Source: Betaproteobacteria bacterium (GTDB lineage Bacteria > Pseudomonadota > Gammaproteobacteria > Burkholderiales > SG8-39). Taken from it: a stretch of 53,339 nt of DNA. Position numbers and translations under genes: made by a program. Shown one piece after another: positions 1 to 7,714 of this stretch. Positions within the stretch are counted from its first letter, which is position 1. Every line of letters starts with the position of its first letter. The notes beneath the pieces are model-generated. The model ran no database searches, had not been told where the DNA came from, and saw only the letters and a program-made list of their open reading frames with translations. The DNA lies in the NCBI GenBank assembly GCA_009693235.1, contig SHXR01000027.1, positions 1 through 53,339 on the forward strand. Reading direction: 5' to 3'.

Positions 1-11
1 AGGAGTCAGCT

Positions 12-2318
12 TTGAGTGAGCATTTTCATGGTCGAACCGAAGATCATCGATTGATCACCGGTCAAGGGCAGTACACCGCGGATTTCAACTTTCCGAATCA
101 ACTGCATGCCGCTTTCGTGCGATCCGATCGCGCGCATGCGGATATCCTCTCAATCGATGCAAGTCCCGCGCGCGCCATCAAAGGCGTCGTTGCGGTCTTC
201 ACTGCGGCCGATCTGGTCGAGGAAAAGCTCGGCCCCTTGCCCATTCTTGGCAAATATGAAGGGCGGAACGGCAAGACCATCATCCGCACACACCGGCCGA
301 TTCTCGCCGATAAGAAAGTGCGCTACGTCGGTGAGCAGATCGTGATGGTGGTTGCCGAGTCAGCGGCGATTGCACGGGATGCGGCGGACCTGATCACCAT
401 TGACTACCGTGATTTACCGGTGGTGGCCGAAGCCGCCGATGCGATGGCCCTCAGTGCCGCGCAACTGCACGATAATATTCCGGGCAATGTCTGCTACGAA
501 GGGGAAACCGGTAATGCGGCGGCGGTCGAGGATGCCTTCAAGAAGGCGCATCACGTGACGCGGGTCGCGGCGGAAAGCAATCGCGTCATTGGGAGCCCGA
601 TGGAACCGCGCGCCTGCGTGGTGAGCTTTGATCCGGCGAGCGGAAATTATCGTTTGGCCATGCCAAAGCAAGGCCTCCTCAACATGCGGAGCCAACTCGC
701 CGGCATATTCAACATCCCTGCCGAAAAATTCATCATCGAAGCCCATGATGTGGGCGGCAGTTTCGGCGTTCGCAGTGCCGCGTATCCCGAATACATCGCG
801 ATGATGGTGGCCACCAAGCGCCTGGGCCGGCCGATCAAATGGGTCGCCACGCGCTCGGAGTGCTTTCTCACCGATAGTCATGGCCGCGCGATGTCGATCA
901 TCGGCGAACTCGCCCTCGACAAGAATGGCGTGTTTCTCGCCTCACGTTTTCAGTTCATCGCCAATCTTGGCGCGTATCAGTCGCTGACCGGTTCATTCCT
1001 TGCCACCAACAACACCGCCGTGTGCGCGGTCGGTGTCTACAAGACCCCGGCACACTATGGGCGGGTGACGCTTGTTCTCACCAATACAACGCCGGTGGCT
1101 GCCTATCGTGGCGCAGGCCGTCCGGATGTGGCGTTCATCAATGAGCGAGTCGTCGATCAGGCCGCCTTCGAGATGGGGATCGATCCGGCCGAAATCAGGC
1201 GCCGCAACTTCATTCCGAAGGAGGCGTTCCCCTACAAGACGCCCAATGCAGCGACCTATGACAGCGGCGATTATCTGACCGGCCTTGCCATGGCGCTAAA
1301 GCAGATCGATTGGCCGGAGTTTCCAAAGCGTCGCGTTATGTCAAAGCAACAGGGGCGTCTGCGTGGCATTGGTCTTTCTTGCTTCATCGAAGGGACGGGC
1401 GCTGGTGCTTATCCGAAAGATCAGGCCGAGGTGCGCTTCGAGCGTGACGGCAGCGTAACGGTGTTCACGGTCACGCAAACGCAAGGGCAGGGCCATGAAA
1501 CCGCGTTTCCGATGATCGTGGGCGAGGTGCTTGGCATTCCGATTGAAAAGATCCGCCTCAAGGCGAGTCTTCCCGACACCAAGTTGATCGGCAATCACAC
1601 TGGCGGCTCGCGATCGACCGTCGGTGCGGGGAGTGCTTGCTTGCTCGCCGCCCGTCGTGCGCTCGATTTGGCCAAGCGCTATGCCTCCGAAGAACTCGGT
1701 GCTGAAATGATCGAAATCCAGTTTGATCATGGCGTGTTCGCGGCCAAAGGCAAATCGATATCGATGGAATCGTTGATTGCACGCTTGGGCGAAGAATTGC
1801 CGGAAGGTGAATACCATCCGCTCGATGCGTGGGGCGAGGGCGTGTTCGGTGCAACGTTTCCCAATGGGCAGCACATTGCCGAGGTGGAGATCGATCCGGA
1901 AACCGGCGTCATCGATCTGGTGAGCTACTCGGCCGTCGATGATTGCGGCAAGGTGATCGATCACACGCTGCTGGAAGGCCAGCTGGTTGGCGGCATGGCG
2001 CAAGGCATCGGACAGGCAATGGGCGAGCACGGCGTCTATGATCGGGAAACCGGGCAACTCCTTGCCGGTTCGTACATGGATTATTGGATGCCGCGCGCCG
2101 GATGGTTAGGCGATCTGCATGTCGGTGATAACGGTGTCCCCTCGCCCAACAACCCGCTTGGTGTCAAAGGCGCGGGCGAATCGGGCACCACCGGCTCCAT
2201 CGCTGCGTTTGTCAATGCATCGCTCGATGCCTTGCGCACCGTCGGGGTCACGCAGATCGAAATGCCGCTTACGCCTGCAAAGGTGTGGAACGCCATCCGT
2301 ACCGCGCGTGCGAACTAG
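12..2318 (+). CDS. Xanthine dehydrogenase/CO dehydrogenase family, molybdopterin-binding large subunit (form II CoxL-like)
   Basis: A 768-residue molybdenum hydroxylase catalytic subunit, near the usual family length. Such subunits hydroxylate carbon centres using water at a Mo-cytosine-dinucleotide cofactor and work with separate FAD (CoxM) and 2Fe-2S (CoxS) subunits. Visible motifs are VGGSFGVR (cofactor loop, near residue 250), AYRGAGRPD (near 365), which is the form II signature rather than the AYxCSFR of true CO dehydrogenase, and GVKGAGESGT near the C-terminus carrying the catalytic Glu. The start is TTG with an AGGAG box at bases 1-5. The partner subunits are not in this window and would be expected just upstream. 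Substrate unknown; a heterocyclic or aldehyde compound fits the catabolic genes that follow. Confidence 0.9.
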   Translation: MSEHFHGRTEDHRLITGQGQYTADFNFPNQLHAAFVRSDRAHADILSIDASPARAIKGVVAVFTAADLVEEKLGPLPILGKYEGRNGKTIIRTHRPILADKKVRYVGEQIVMVVAESAAIARDAADLITIDYRDLPVVAEAADAMALSAAQLHDNIPGNVCYEGETGNAAAVEDAFKKAHHVTRVAAESNRVIGSPMEPRACVVSFDPASGNYRLAMPKQGLLNMRSQLAGIFNIPAEKFIIEAHDVGGSFGVRSAAYPEYIAMMVATKRLGRPIKWVATRSECFLTDSHGRAMSIIGELALDKNGVFLASRFQFIANLGAYQSLTGSFLATNNTAVCAVGVYKTPAHYGRVTLVLTNTTPVAAYRGAGRPDVAFINERVVDQAAFEMGIDPAEIRRRNFIPKEAFPYKTPNAATYDSGDYLTGLAMALKQIDWPEFPKRRVMSKQQGRLRGIGLSCFIEGTGAGAYPKDQAEVRFERDGSVTVFTVTQTQGQGHETAFPMIVGEVLGIPIEKIRLKASLPDTKLIGNHTGGSRSTVGAGSACLLAARRALDLAKRYASEELGAEMIEIQFDHGVFAAKGKSISMESLIARLGEELPEGEYHPLDAWGEGVFGATFPNGQHIAEVEIDPETGVIDLVSYSAVDDCGKVIDHTLLEGQLVGGMAQGIGQAMGEHGVYDRETGQLLAGSYMDYWMPRAGWLGDLHVGDNGVPSPNNPLGVKGAGESGTTGSIAAFVNASLDALRTVGVTQIEMPLTPAKVWNAIRTARAN

Positions 2319-2341
2319 CTGCTAACCATTCAGAGCCGTAC

Positions 2342-3127
2342 ATGGAAAAATTTCTGCTCGTTGAAAAAGACGGTCCGATCGTCACACTGACCATGAATCG
2401 TCCGGAAGAGCGTAACCCGCTCACCGGGCACTTCGAGGAATTCGTCGATGCGTGCACCAAGATCAATGCCGATCTGTCGGTGAAGTGCGTGATCCTCACC
2501 GGCGCCGGTCCCGCGTTTTGTGCGGGCGGCAATGTGAAGGACATGCGGGACAAAAAAGGTATTGCGTCTGGCACCAGCCGCGAGATCATGGACGGCTACC
2601 GCAATGGGATTCAGCGCATTCCGCTCGCCTTCTATCACCTTGAGGTGCCATCGATTGCAGCGGTCAACGGCGCGGCGATCGGCGCGGGCAATGATCTTGC
2701 CTGCATGTGCGATATCCGTATTGCGTCGGACACGGCTGTCTTCGCGGAAAGTTTCGTGAAGCTTGGCATCATTCCGGGCGATGGCGGCGCGTGGTTGTTG
2801 CCACGGACGGTGGGCATGTCGAAAGCGGCTGAGATGACTTTCACTGGCGATCGCATCGATGCGAAGGAAGCGCTCGTCTGTGGGTTGGTGTCGCGCGTGG
2901 TGCCGGCCGCCGATCTTATGAAGGAAGCGCGGGCATTGGCCGGTCGCATCGCATCCAACCCAGGCGTGACACTGCGCATGTCGAAGCGGTTGCTGCGCGA
3001 AGGCCAGCATATGCGGATCGACTCGCTCCTAGAAATGTCCGCTGCATTTCAGGCCATTTGTCACTCCACGCCTGAGCATGAGGCGGCGGTGCAGGCGTTC
3101 TTTGATGGACGCAGTGGCAAGAAATAA
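2342..3127 (+). CDS. Enoyl-CoA hydratase/isomerase (crotonase) family protein
   Basis: A 261-residue crotonase-fold protein. The ATG at 2342 is chosen because the family N-terminus (FLLVEKDGPIVTLTMNRPE) starts there; an upstream in-frame extension overlaps the preceding gene. The oxyanion-hole segments are present (GAGPAFCAGGNVKDM near residue 60 and AVNGAAIGAGNDLACMCD near 110). Compared with classical enoyl-CoA hydratase, the two catalytic Glu positions look different: the first is in GAGNDL (Asp/Asn in place of CE) and the second falls at Phe in AESFVKLGIIPG, while PGDGG carries an extra Asp. Family membership is clear, but hydratase activity should not be assumed; isomerase, hydrolase or another crotonase reaction is equally possible. 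It lies 23 bases after the molybdenum hydroxylase, probably in one operon. Confidence 0.88.
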   Translation: MEKFLLVEKDGPIVTLTMNRPEERNPLTGHFEEFVDACTKINADLSVKCVILTGAGPAFCAGGNVKDMRDKKGIASGTSREIMDGYRNGIQRIPLAFYHLEVPSIAAVNGAAIGAGNDLACMCDIRIASDTAVFAESFVKLGIIPGDGGAWLLPRTVGMSKAAEMTFTGDRIDAKEALVCGLVSRVVPAADLMKEARALAGRIASNPGVTLRMSKRLLREGQHMRIDSLLEMSAAFQAICHSTPEHEAAVQAFFDGRSGKK

Positions 3128-3145
3128 CGCTTCCGGGCCACCACC

Positions 3146-4288
3146 ATGGTGTTATTGGAGCACGACGCAAAAGTGCTGGCGTTGGTTCTTGGCCTTCGCG
3201 TGCCGCCCGGCGTCATGGCGGAAACGACCGGTTCGATCAGCGCCGACCGATTGCCGCCCGGGCCATGGATCGTTAAGGCACAGGTGCCTGCCGGTGGGCG
3301 CGGGAAAGCGGGGCTGATACAGCCGGCCGCCACGATCGAGGCGGTGCGAAGTGCCGTTCAGACGATGCTTGGTGCGACCCATCGCGGGCACATCGTCAAG
3401 GGTTGCCGTATCGAAGCGACGGTTGCCGGGATGCGCGAAGCCTATGCCGCGCTGATGATCGATCCGGCTGCGGCCGCGGTACGTGTGATGCTGAGCGCGC
3501 AGGGTGGTGTCGATATCGAATCGACCCATGGCGTGGTATCGGAACTCGTGGCGCCCGAAGCCGCCGCTATCGCTGATGCGGTAAGGCGTCTCACGGCCAA
3601 ATTCAGCCCGAGCATGTGCGCTGCCTTTGCCGACGCGTTCGCTGCCCTGACGCGCATCATGCTGGAATGCGAGGCGACGCTGGTCGAAGTGAATCCGCTG
3701 TTCATCGGTGATAACGGCAGCTGGATAGCGGGTGATCTCAAACTCATGATCGACGAGAACGCCTTGGTGCGCCGCCCGGTGCTGGCCGAACTCGTCACAG
3801 CACGCCGTTTCGCCTATCCGGAGGCCGCGCTCAAGTTGGCAACCGGATTCGATTACGTCGAGGTCGATGCCGAAGGCACTATTGGGTTACTGACGACCGG
3901 TGCAGGCCTATCGATGATGCTGATCGATGAATTGCGCGCGAAGGGGCATCGGCCGTTCAACTTTGTCGATATCCGTACCGGACAATTCCGCGGCAATCCC
4001 ACCCGGTTGATCCAGGTGCTTTCCTGGATTGCGCGCGGACCCAAGATCAAGGTCGTGCTGGTCAATGTGTTCGCCGGCATCACGCATCTTGGCGAGTTCG
4101 CGCGGCTATTTCTGGAGGCATTGGAAGCGGTACCGGATTTGCAGATACCGATCGTTGCGCGCTTGATCGGCAATGGCTTCGATGAGGCGCGCAGCATCTT
4201 CGCGAATGAATCCGATCGCGTCATCCTCGAACACGATCTCGACCATGCGATCGAGATCGTGGCGAGCTACACAGTAAGTAAGCCCTGA
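3146..4288 (+). CDS. Succinyl-CoA ligase beta subunit-like (ATP-grasp) protein
   Basis: A 380-residue SucC-like ATP-grasp subunit. The family's beta subunits bind ATP/ADP and the carboxylic acid and pair with a CoA-binding alpha subunit to form acyl-CoA with ADP and phosphate. Visible motifs are WIVKAQVPAGGRGKAG (near residue 35), EVNPLF (near 185), a GLLTTGAGLSMMLIDEL segment (near 250) matching the SucC nucleotide/CoA-interface region, and VNVFAGIT (near 310). The stop overlaps the start of the alpha subunit by one base, indicating translational coupling. The surroundings are catabolic rather than TCA-cycle (no sucAB or mdh), so this is more likely a dedicated acid:CoA ligase for a pathway intermediate than housekeeping succinyl-CoA synthetase. 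Substrate not determinable. Confidence 0.85.
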   Translation: MVLLEHDAKVLALVLGLRVPPGVMAETTGSISADRLPPGPWIVKAQVPAGGRGKAGLIQPAATIEAVRSAVQTMLGATHRGHIVKGCRIEATVAGMREAYAALMIDPAAAAVRVMLSAQGGVDIESTHGVVSELVAPEAAAIADAVRRLTAKFSPSMCAAFADAFAALTRIMLECEATLVEVNPLFIGDNGSWIAGDLKLMIDENALVRRPVLAELVTARRFAYPEAALKLATGFDYVEVDAEGTIGLLTTGAGLSMMLIDELRAKGHRPFNFVDIRTGQFRGNPTRLIQVLSWIARGPKIKVVLVNVFAGITHLGEFARLFLEALEAVPDLQIPIVARLIGNGFDEARSIFANESDRVILEHDLDHAIEIVASYTVSKP

Positions 4289-5157
4289 TGCTGGACCTTA
4301 TTCTCAAAGAGCGCTTGCCGGTCGTGGTCCAAGGCATCACCGGACGCACCGGGCGAGCGCATGCGGTGGCGATGCGTACCTATGGCACGAATGTCGTCGC
4401 GGGCGTTGGTCGCGAAGTGGGCAATGTCGAGGGCATCCCGGTTTTTCTGGACTGTGCCGCTGCCGTAGCTGCTACCGGTGCTCTCGCCAGTGTGGTGCTG
4501 GTGCCGCCGCTGAATGTGCGTAGTGCCGTGCTGGAGGCGATCGATGCCGGCATACGTTTCGTCGTCTGCGTGACCGAAGGCGTGCCGATTCATGATTCGC
4601 TCGCGATCGTGCGCCGTGCGCGCGAAACCGGTACCACCTGGATCGGTCCATCCACCGCCGGCATGGGCATTCCCGGCCGCATGAAGCTTGGCTTCCTGCC
4701 CGATGTCGCGTTGCGCGCGGGTTCGCTCGCAGTGATGTCAAAAAGCGGCACCCTCGCTTATGAATTGTGTTGGCGGCTCTCCGAGCGACGCGTTGGCCAG
4801 TCGATCTGGGTCGGCGTGGGTGGTGATCCGGTCAAGGGAACGCGATTCGCCGAGCTGTTGCCGCTCTTCGCCAAACATGATGCGACCAAAGCCGTGCTCG
4901 TCCTCGGTGAAATCGGCGGCAGCGAAGAAGAGGATCTTGCCGCGCAAATCACTGCGCTACGATTTCAGAAACCGGTGCATGTGCTGCTGGCAGGCGGCAG
5001 CGCGCCCGAGGGCGTGACGATGGGTCATGCTGGGGCGATGGTCGACGGCAATCGCGGTACGCTCGTCTCCAAGACCACGGCACTGCGCGAGGCGGGTGCC
5101 ACCGTATACGCATCGATGGACGCCCTCACGGTAGGTGTCGTCAAGCAAATGAGGTAG
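4288..5157 (+). CDS. Succinyl-CoA ligase alpha subunit-like (CoA-binding) protein
   Basis: A 289-residue SucD-like subunit. It has the N-terminal CoA-binding Rossmann segment (VVQGITGRTGRAHAVAMRTYG), the central VMSKSGTLAYEL and VGGDPVKGTRF segments of the ligase domain, and the phosphohistidine site in MGHAGAMV, with His at about residue 247, equivalent to the phosphorylated His of SucD. Length equals typical SucD. The ATG shares its first base with the last base of the beta-subunit stop (TGATG). Together the two genes encode a complete heteromeric acyl-CoA ligase within a run of acyl-CoA-processing genes, so the pair probably activates a carboxylic acid for the acyl-CoA dehydrogenase and crotonase encoded beside it. 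Confidence 0.88.
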   Translation: MLDLILKERLPVVVQGITGRTGRAHAVAMRTYGTNVVAGVGREVGNVEGIPVFLDCAAAVAATGALASVVLVPPLNVRSAVLEAIDAGIRFVVCVTEGVPIHDSLAIVRRARETGTTWIGPSTAGMGIPGRMKLGFLPDVALRAGSLAVMSKSGTLAYELCWRLSERRVGQSIWVGVGGDPVKGTRFAELLPLFAKHDATKAVLVLGEIGGSEEEDLAAQITALRFQKPVHVLLAGGSAPEGVTMGHAGAMVDGNRGTLVSKTTALREAGATVYASMDALTVGVVKQMR

Positions 5158-5163
5158 GTGATA

Positions 5164-6339
5164 ATGGATTTTCGACTGACTAGTGAACAACGCGGAATCG
5201 TCCTGGCCGTGCGCGAGCTCGCGCAAGGCGAGTTCAAGACGCGCGCCCTGCAATGGATGGATGGCACCTTTCCGTGGGAGAACATGCGTGCATTGGGGCG
5301 TATCGGGGTATTGGGTGTGGCGGTGCCTAAAGAGTACGGCGGACTTGGCCTCCCGATTTTCGATACCGCGCTCGTGCTGGAAGAAATCGCCAAGGTGGAC
5401 TATGTGACCGCCATGGCGGCACTCGGTGAGATCGGCGTACAAACGCGAGTCATCGCGACTTACGCGCCTGAATCGATCAAGCGAGCGGTGTTGCCGAAAG
5501 TGGCCGCCGGTGAAGCGGTGCTATCGATCTGCATGACCGAACCGCATGCCGGTACCGACGTCGCGAACTATCGGACCAATACCGAAATACGGGGTGATCG
5601 GGTGATCGTGAATGGCGTGAAGACGCTGATCAGCCGCGCGCCGGAAGCGGCCATGTTCGTCGTCTTCACCCGCGTCGATAAGCGACCGGGTCGCGAAGGC
5701 ATTGGCTGTGTACTGATTCCGCAAGGAGCGAAGGGTTTGGCGGTCACTGGCACCTTTCACACCATGGGTGGCGAAAATCTCCATGAGGTGCAGTTTCACG
5801 ACCTCGAATTGCCGCGCGACCATCTCGTCATCACTGACGATGGCTTCAAGAAACTGCTGAATGCCTTCAACACGCAGCGCTGCCTGAATCCATCGATCTC
5901 GCTGGGACTTGCCGAAGGCGCGTTCGATGAAGCAGTGAAGTACGCGCGCGATCGCACCGCGTTTGGTCGCGCGATCGGTGATTTTCAGGGGATGCGCTGG
6001 AAGCTCGCTGACATGTTCAAGGATATCGAAGCGGGCCGTGCGCTCTTGTACCGGGCGTGCGCGACGGCCAATCCATTTCCGGACCCGTTTCTGGCGGCCA
6101 CTGCAAAGGTGTTTTGCAACGAGATGGCGCTGCGTGTGACGAGTGAAGCCATTCAGGTGCATGGCGGCTACGGCTTCACCGATGAATATCCAGTTTCGCG
6201 CTTTTATCGCGGTGCGCGGTATGGCACGCTGGGCGGTGGCACTTCCGAAACGTTACGCGATCTGATCGGCAAGCGCATTCTTGCCGAGTTCGATCCGGCG
6301 GACGGCGTGATGGGGCTTACCGGCAACATCGAAGAGTGA
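5164..6339 (+). CDS. Acyl-CoA dehydrogenase family protein
   Basis: A 391-residue flavoprotein of the acyl-CoA dehydrogenase family. Domains in order: N-terminal helical (about 1-115), middle beta with CMTEPHAGTDV (about 125), C-terminal helical with RDRTAFGRAIGDFQGMRWK (about 265) and EAIQVHGGYGF (about 335). ATG 5164 is preferred to the in-frame GTG at 5158 because an AGGTAGG box ends at 5157. The usual catalytic Glu of the YEGTSE motif appears to be Gly here (LGGGTSETLR); a Glu in FDEAVKYARDR lies near the position used by long-chain enzymes and might substitute. Predicted to use ETF as electron acceptor. It follows the alpha ligase subunit by six bases, so the two genes are cotranscribed. 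Confidence 0.9.
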   Translation: MDFRLTSEQRGIVLAVRELAQGEFKTRALQWMDGTFPWENMRALGRIGVLGVAVPKEYGGLGLPIFDTALVLEEIAKVDYVTAMAALGEIGVQTRVIATYAPESIKRAVLPKVAAGEAVLSICMTEPHAGTDVANYRTNTEIRGDRVIVNGVKTLISRAPEAAMFVVFTRVDKRPGREGIGCVLIPQGAKGLAVTGTFHTMGGENLHEVQFHDLELPRDHLVITDDGFKKLLNAFNTQRCLNPSISLGLAEGAFDEAVKYARDRTAFGRAIGDFQGMRWKLADMFKDIEAGRALLYRACATANPFPDPFLAATAKVFCNEMALRVTSEAIQVHGGYGFTDEYPVSRFYRGARYGTLGGGTSETLRDLIGKRILAEFDPADGVMGLTGNIEE

Positions 6340-6346
6340 GTGGTCG

Positions 6347-7315
6347 GTGAGGAGAACGATCGTCGCTTTGCTGGCAATCATCACGGTGGGATTCATCGGG
6401 ACCAGCACGGCCGCCCAAACGTATCCGGTCAAACCCGTTCGCCTGATGGTTGCGTTTCCACCGGGTGGTCCGAACGATCTCATCGCTCGCGTGATTAGTC
6501 CGAAACTTGCTGAGCTGATCAAACAACCGGTCATCGTCGAGAATCGCGCCGGAGCGGGCGGTGCGATTGCCACCGAAGCGGTGATTCGGATGCCGGCCGA
6601 CGGCTACACCCTGCTCTTCAATTCGAATGGGGCATTGGCGATCGGACCATTGCTCTCCAATGTTTCCTATGATGTCCTCCGGGACCTCGCGCCGATTGCG
6701 CGGATCGCATCGAACCCGATGCTGCTCGTTGCGCACTCCAATGTACGAGCGAAGACCATTCCTGATCTCATCGCGTTCGCAAAGGCCAATCCGGGCAAGC
6801 TTAATTTCGCGTCGGCCGGCGCGGGGAGTCCCACTCATCTGGCGATTGAGTTGCTGCAAAGCATGGCCAATGTTCGCTTCACGCATGTGCCCTACAAAGG
6901 CGGTGGCCCGGCAATGGCCGATCTGATCGGCGGTCAGGTCGACTACTATTTTGGCGGCCTTACCACGGCGTTGCCGCATGTGAAGACGGGCAAGCTGCGG
7001 GCCATTGCGCTGACGAGTGCAGCGCGCTCGGCGGTGGCACCCGATATCCCGTCCATCGCGGAGGAAGGTTTGGCCGGTTATGATGCCTCGATCTGGTACG
7101 GCATCCTCGCGCCTGCGGGCACGCCACCGGGCATCATTGAATTCCTGCATGATGCGATTATCCGGGTGGTGCGGACACCTGAGATTCGTTCGCGTCTCAT
7201 CGAGCAGGGTGCCGATACCCATGAAAACGGTCCGGAAGCCTTCGCGGCGCTCATCAACACTGAATCGGCCAAATGGGCCCGCATCATTCAACAAGCCGGC
7301 ATCAAGGCAGAGTAA
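6347..7315 (+). CDS. Bug/TctC-type periplasmic solute-binding protein
   Basis: A 322-residue tripartite-tricarboxylate-transporter substrate-binding protein. The N-terminus is a signal peptide (RRTIVALLAIITVGF, cleavage likely after TAAQ), followed by the family hallmark YPVKPVRLMVAFPPGGPND, then ENRAGAGG, LPADGYTLL-like and HVPYKGGGPA segments in the expected order. Starts at GTG, seven bases after the dehydrogenase stop. Bug proteins bind carboxylates and other small organic acids in the periplasm; no TctA/TctB membrane genes are visible here, which is common for this family. It probably captures the substrate, or a precursor, of the surrounding catabolic genes. Confidence 0.92.
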   Translation: MRRTIVALLAIITVGFIGTSTAAQTYPVKPVRLMVAFPPGGPNDLIARVISPKLAELIKQPVIVENRAGAGGAIATEAVIRMPADGYTLLFNSNGALAIGPLLSNVSYDVLRDLAPIARIASNPMLLVAHSNVRAKTIPDLIAFAKANPGKLNFASAGAGSPTHLAIELLQSMANVRFTHVPYKGGGPAMADLIGGQVDYYFGGLTTALPHVKTGKLRAIALTSAARSAVAPDIPSIAEEGLAGYDASIWYGILAPAGTPPGIIEFLHDAIIRVVRTPEIRSRLIEQGADTHENGPEAFAALINTESAKWARIIQQAGIKAE

Positions 7316-7350
7316 CGCGTCTTGCGGTGTTTCAACCAGGAGAGGGAACC

Positions 7351-7659
7351 ATGATCCACGTCGTTGCAGTGATCACAGCAAAACCGGGCATGCGCGAAAC
7401 CATCTTGCAGGCCTTTCGCGCCAATGCGCCGGCAGTGCGAGTCGAACAAGGATGCATCGAATATCAAGCCGTCGTTGATGCGGACAACGCGCTACCTTCG
7501 CAGTCCAAGATCGGTCCGGAGACCTTCATGGTCATCGAAAAATGGGCCACCATGGATGCGCTCAAGACGCATGCAGCAGCGCCGCATATGGCGGCTTACG
7601 CGGCAAAGACGCGCGAGCATGTCGCAGTGCGGGCAGTGCACATCATGACGGGGGCCTGA
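7351..7659 (+). CDS. Antibiotic biosynthesis monooxygenase (ABM) domain protein, YgiN-like
   Basis: A 102-residue dimeric alpha+beta barrel protein of the ABM family. The sequence opens with the strand MIHVVAVITAKPGMRETIL, has CIEYQAVVD in the middle and the typical FMVIEKWATMDALKTHAA segment, where His and Trp line the pocket in relatives. The ATG at 7351 is preceded by an AGGAGAGGG box at about 7339, so the longer in-frame reading upstream is not needed. Relatives include quinol monooxygenases and heme-degrading or stress-related enzymes; the exact reaction cannot be assigned. It sits between the binding protein and the amidase of the same strand and is likely cotranscribed. Confidence 0.85.
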   Translation: MIHVVAVITAKPGMRETILQAFRANAPAVRVEQGCIEYQAVVDADNALPSQSKIGPETFMVIEKWATMDALKTHAAAPHMAAYAAKTREHVAVRAVHIMTGA

Positions 7660-7714
7660 GGATCTACAGCGGCGCAAGCCGCATGAGCAGGCCGTACTTT
7701 GGAGATGCTGCGAT

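Noticed and set aside
2330..3010. Long antisense frames inside the crotonase, dxs, argininosuccinate and other genes
   Set aside because: They are typical GC-rich antisense shadows rich in His, Arg and Asp, opposite clearly recognisable proteins.
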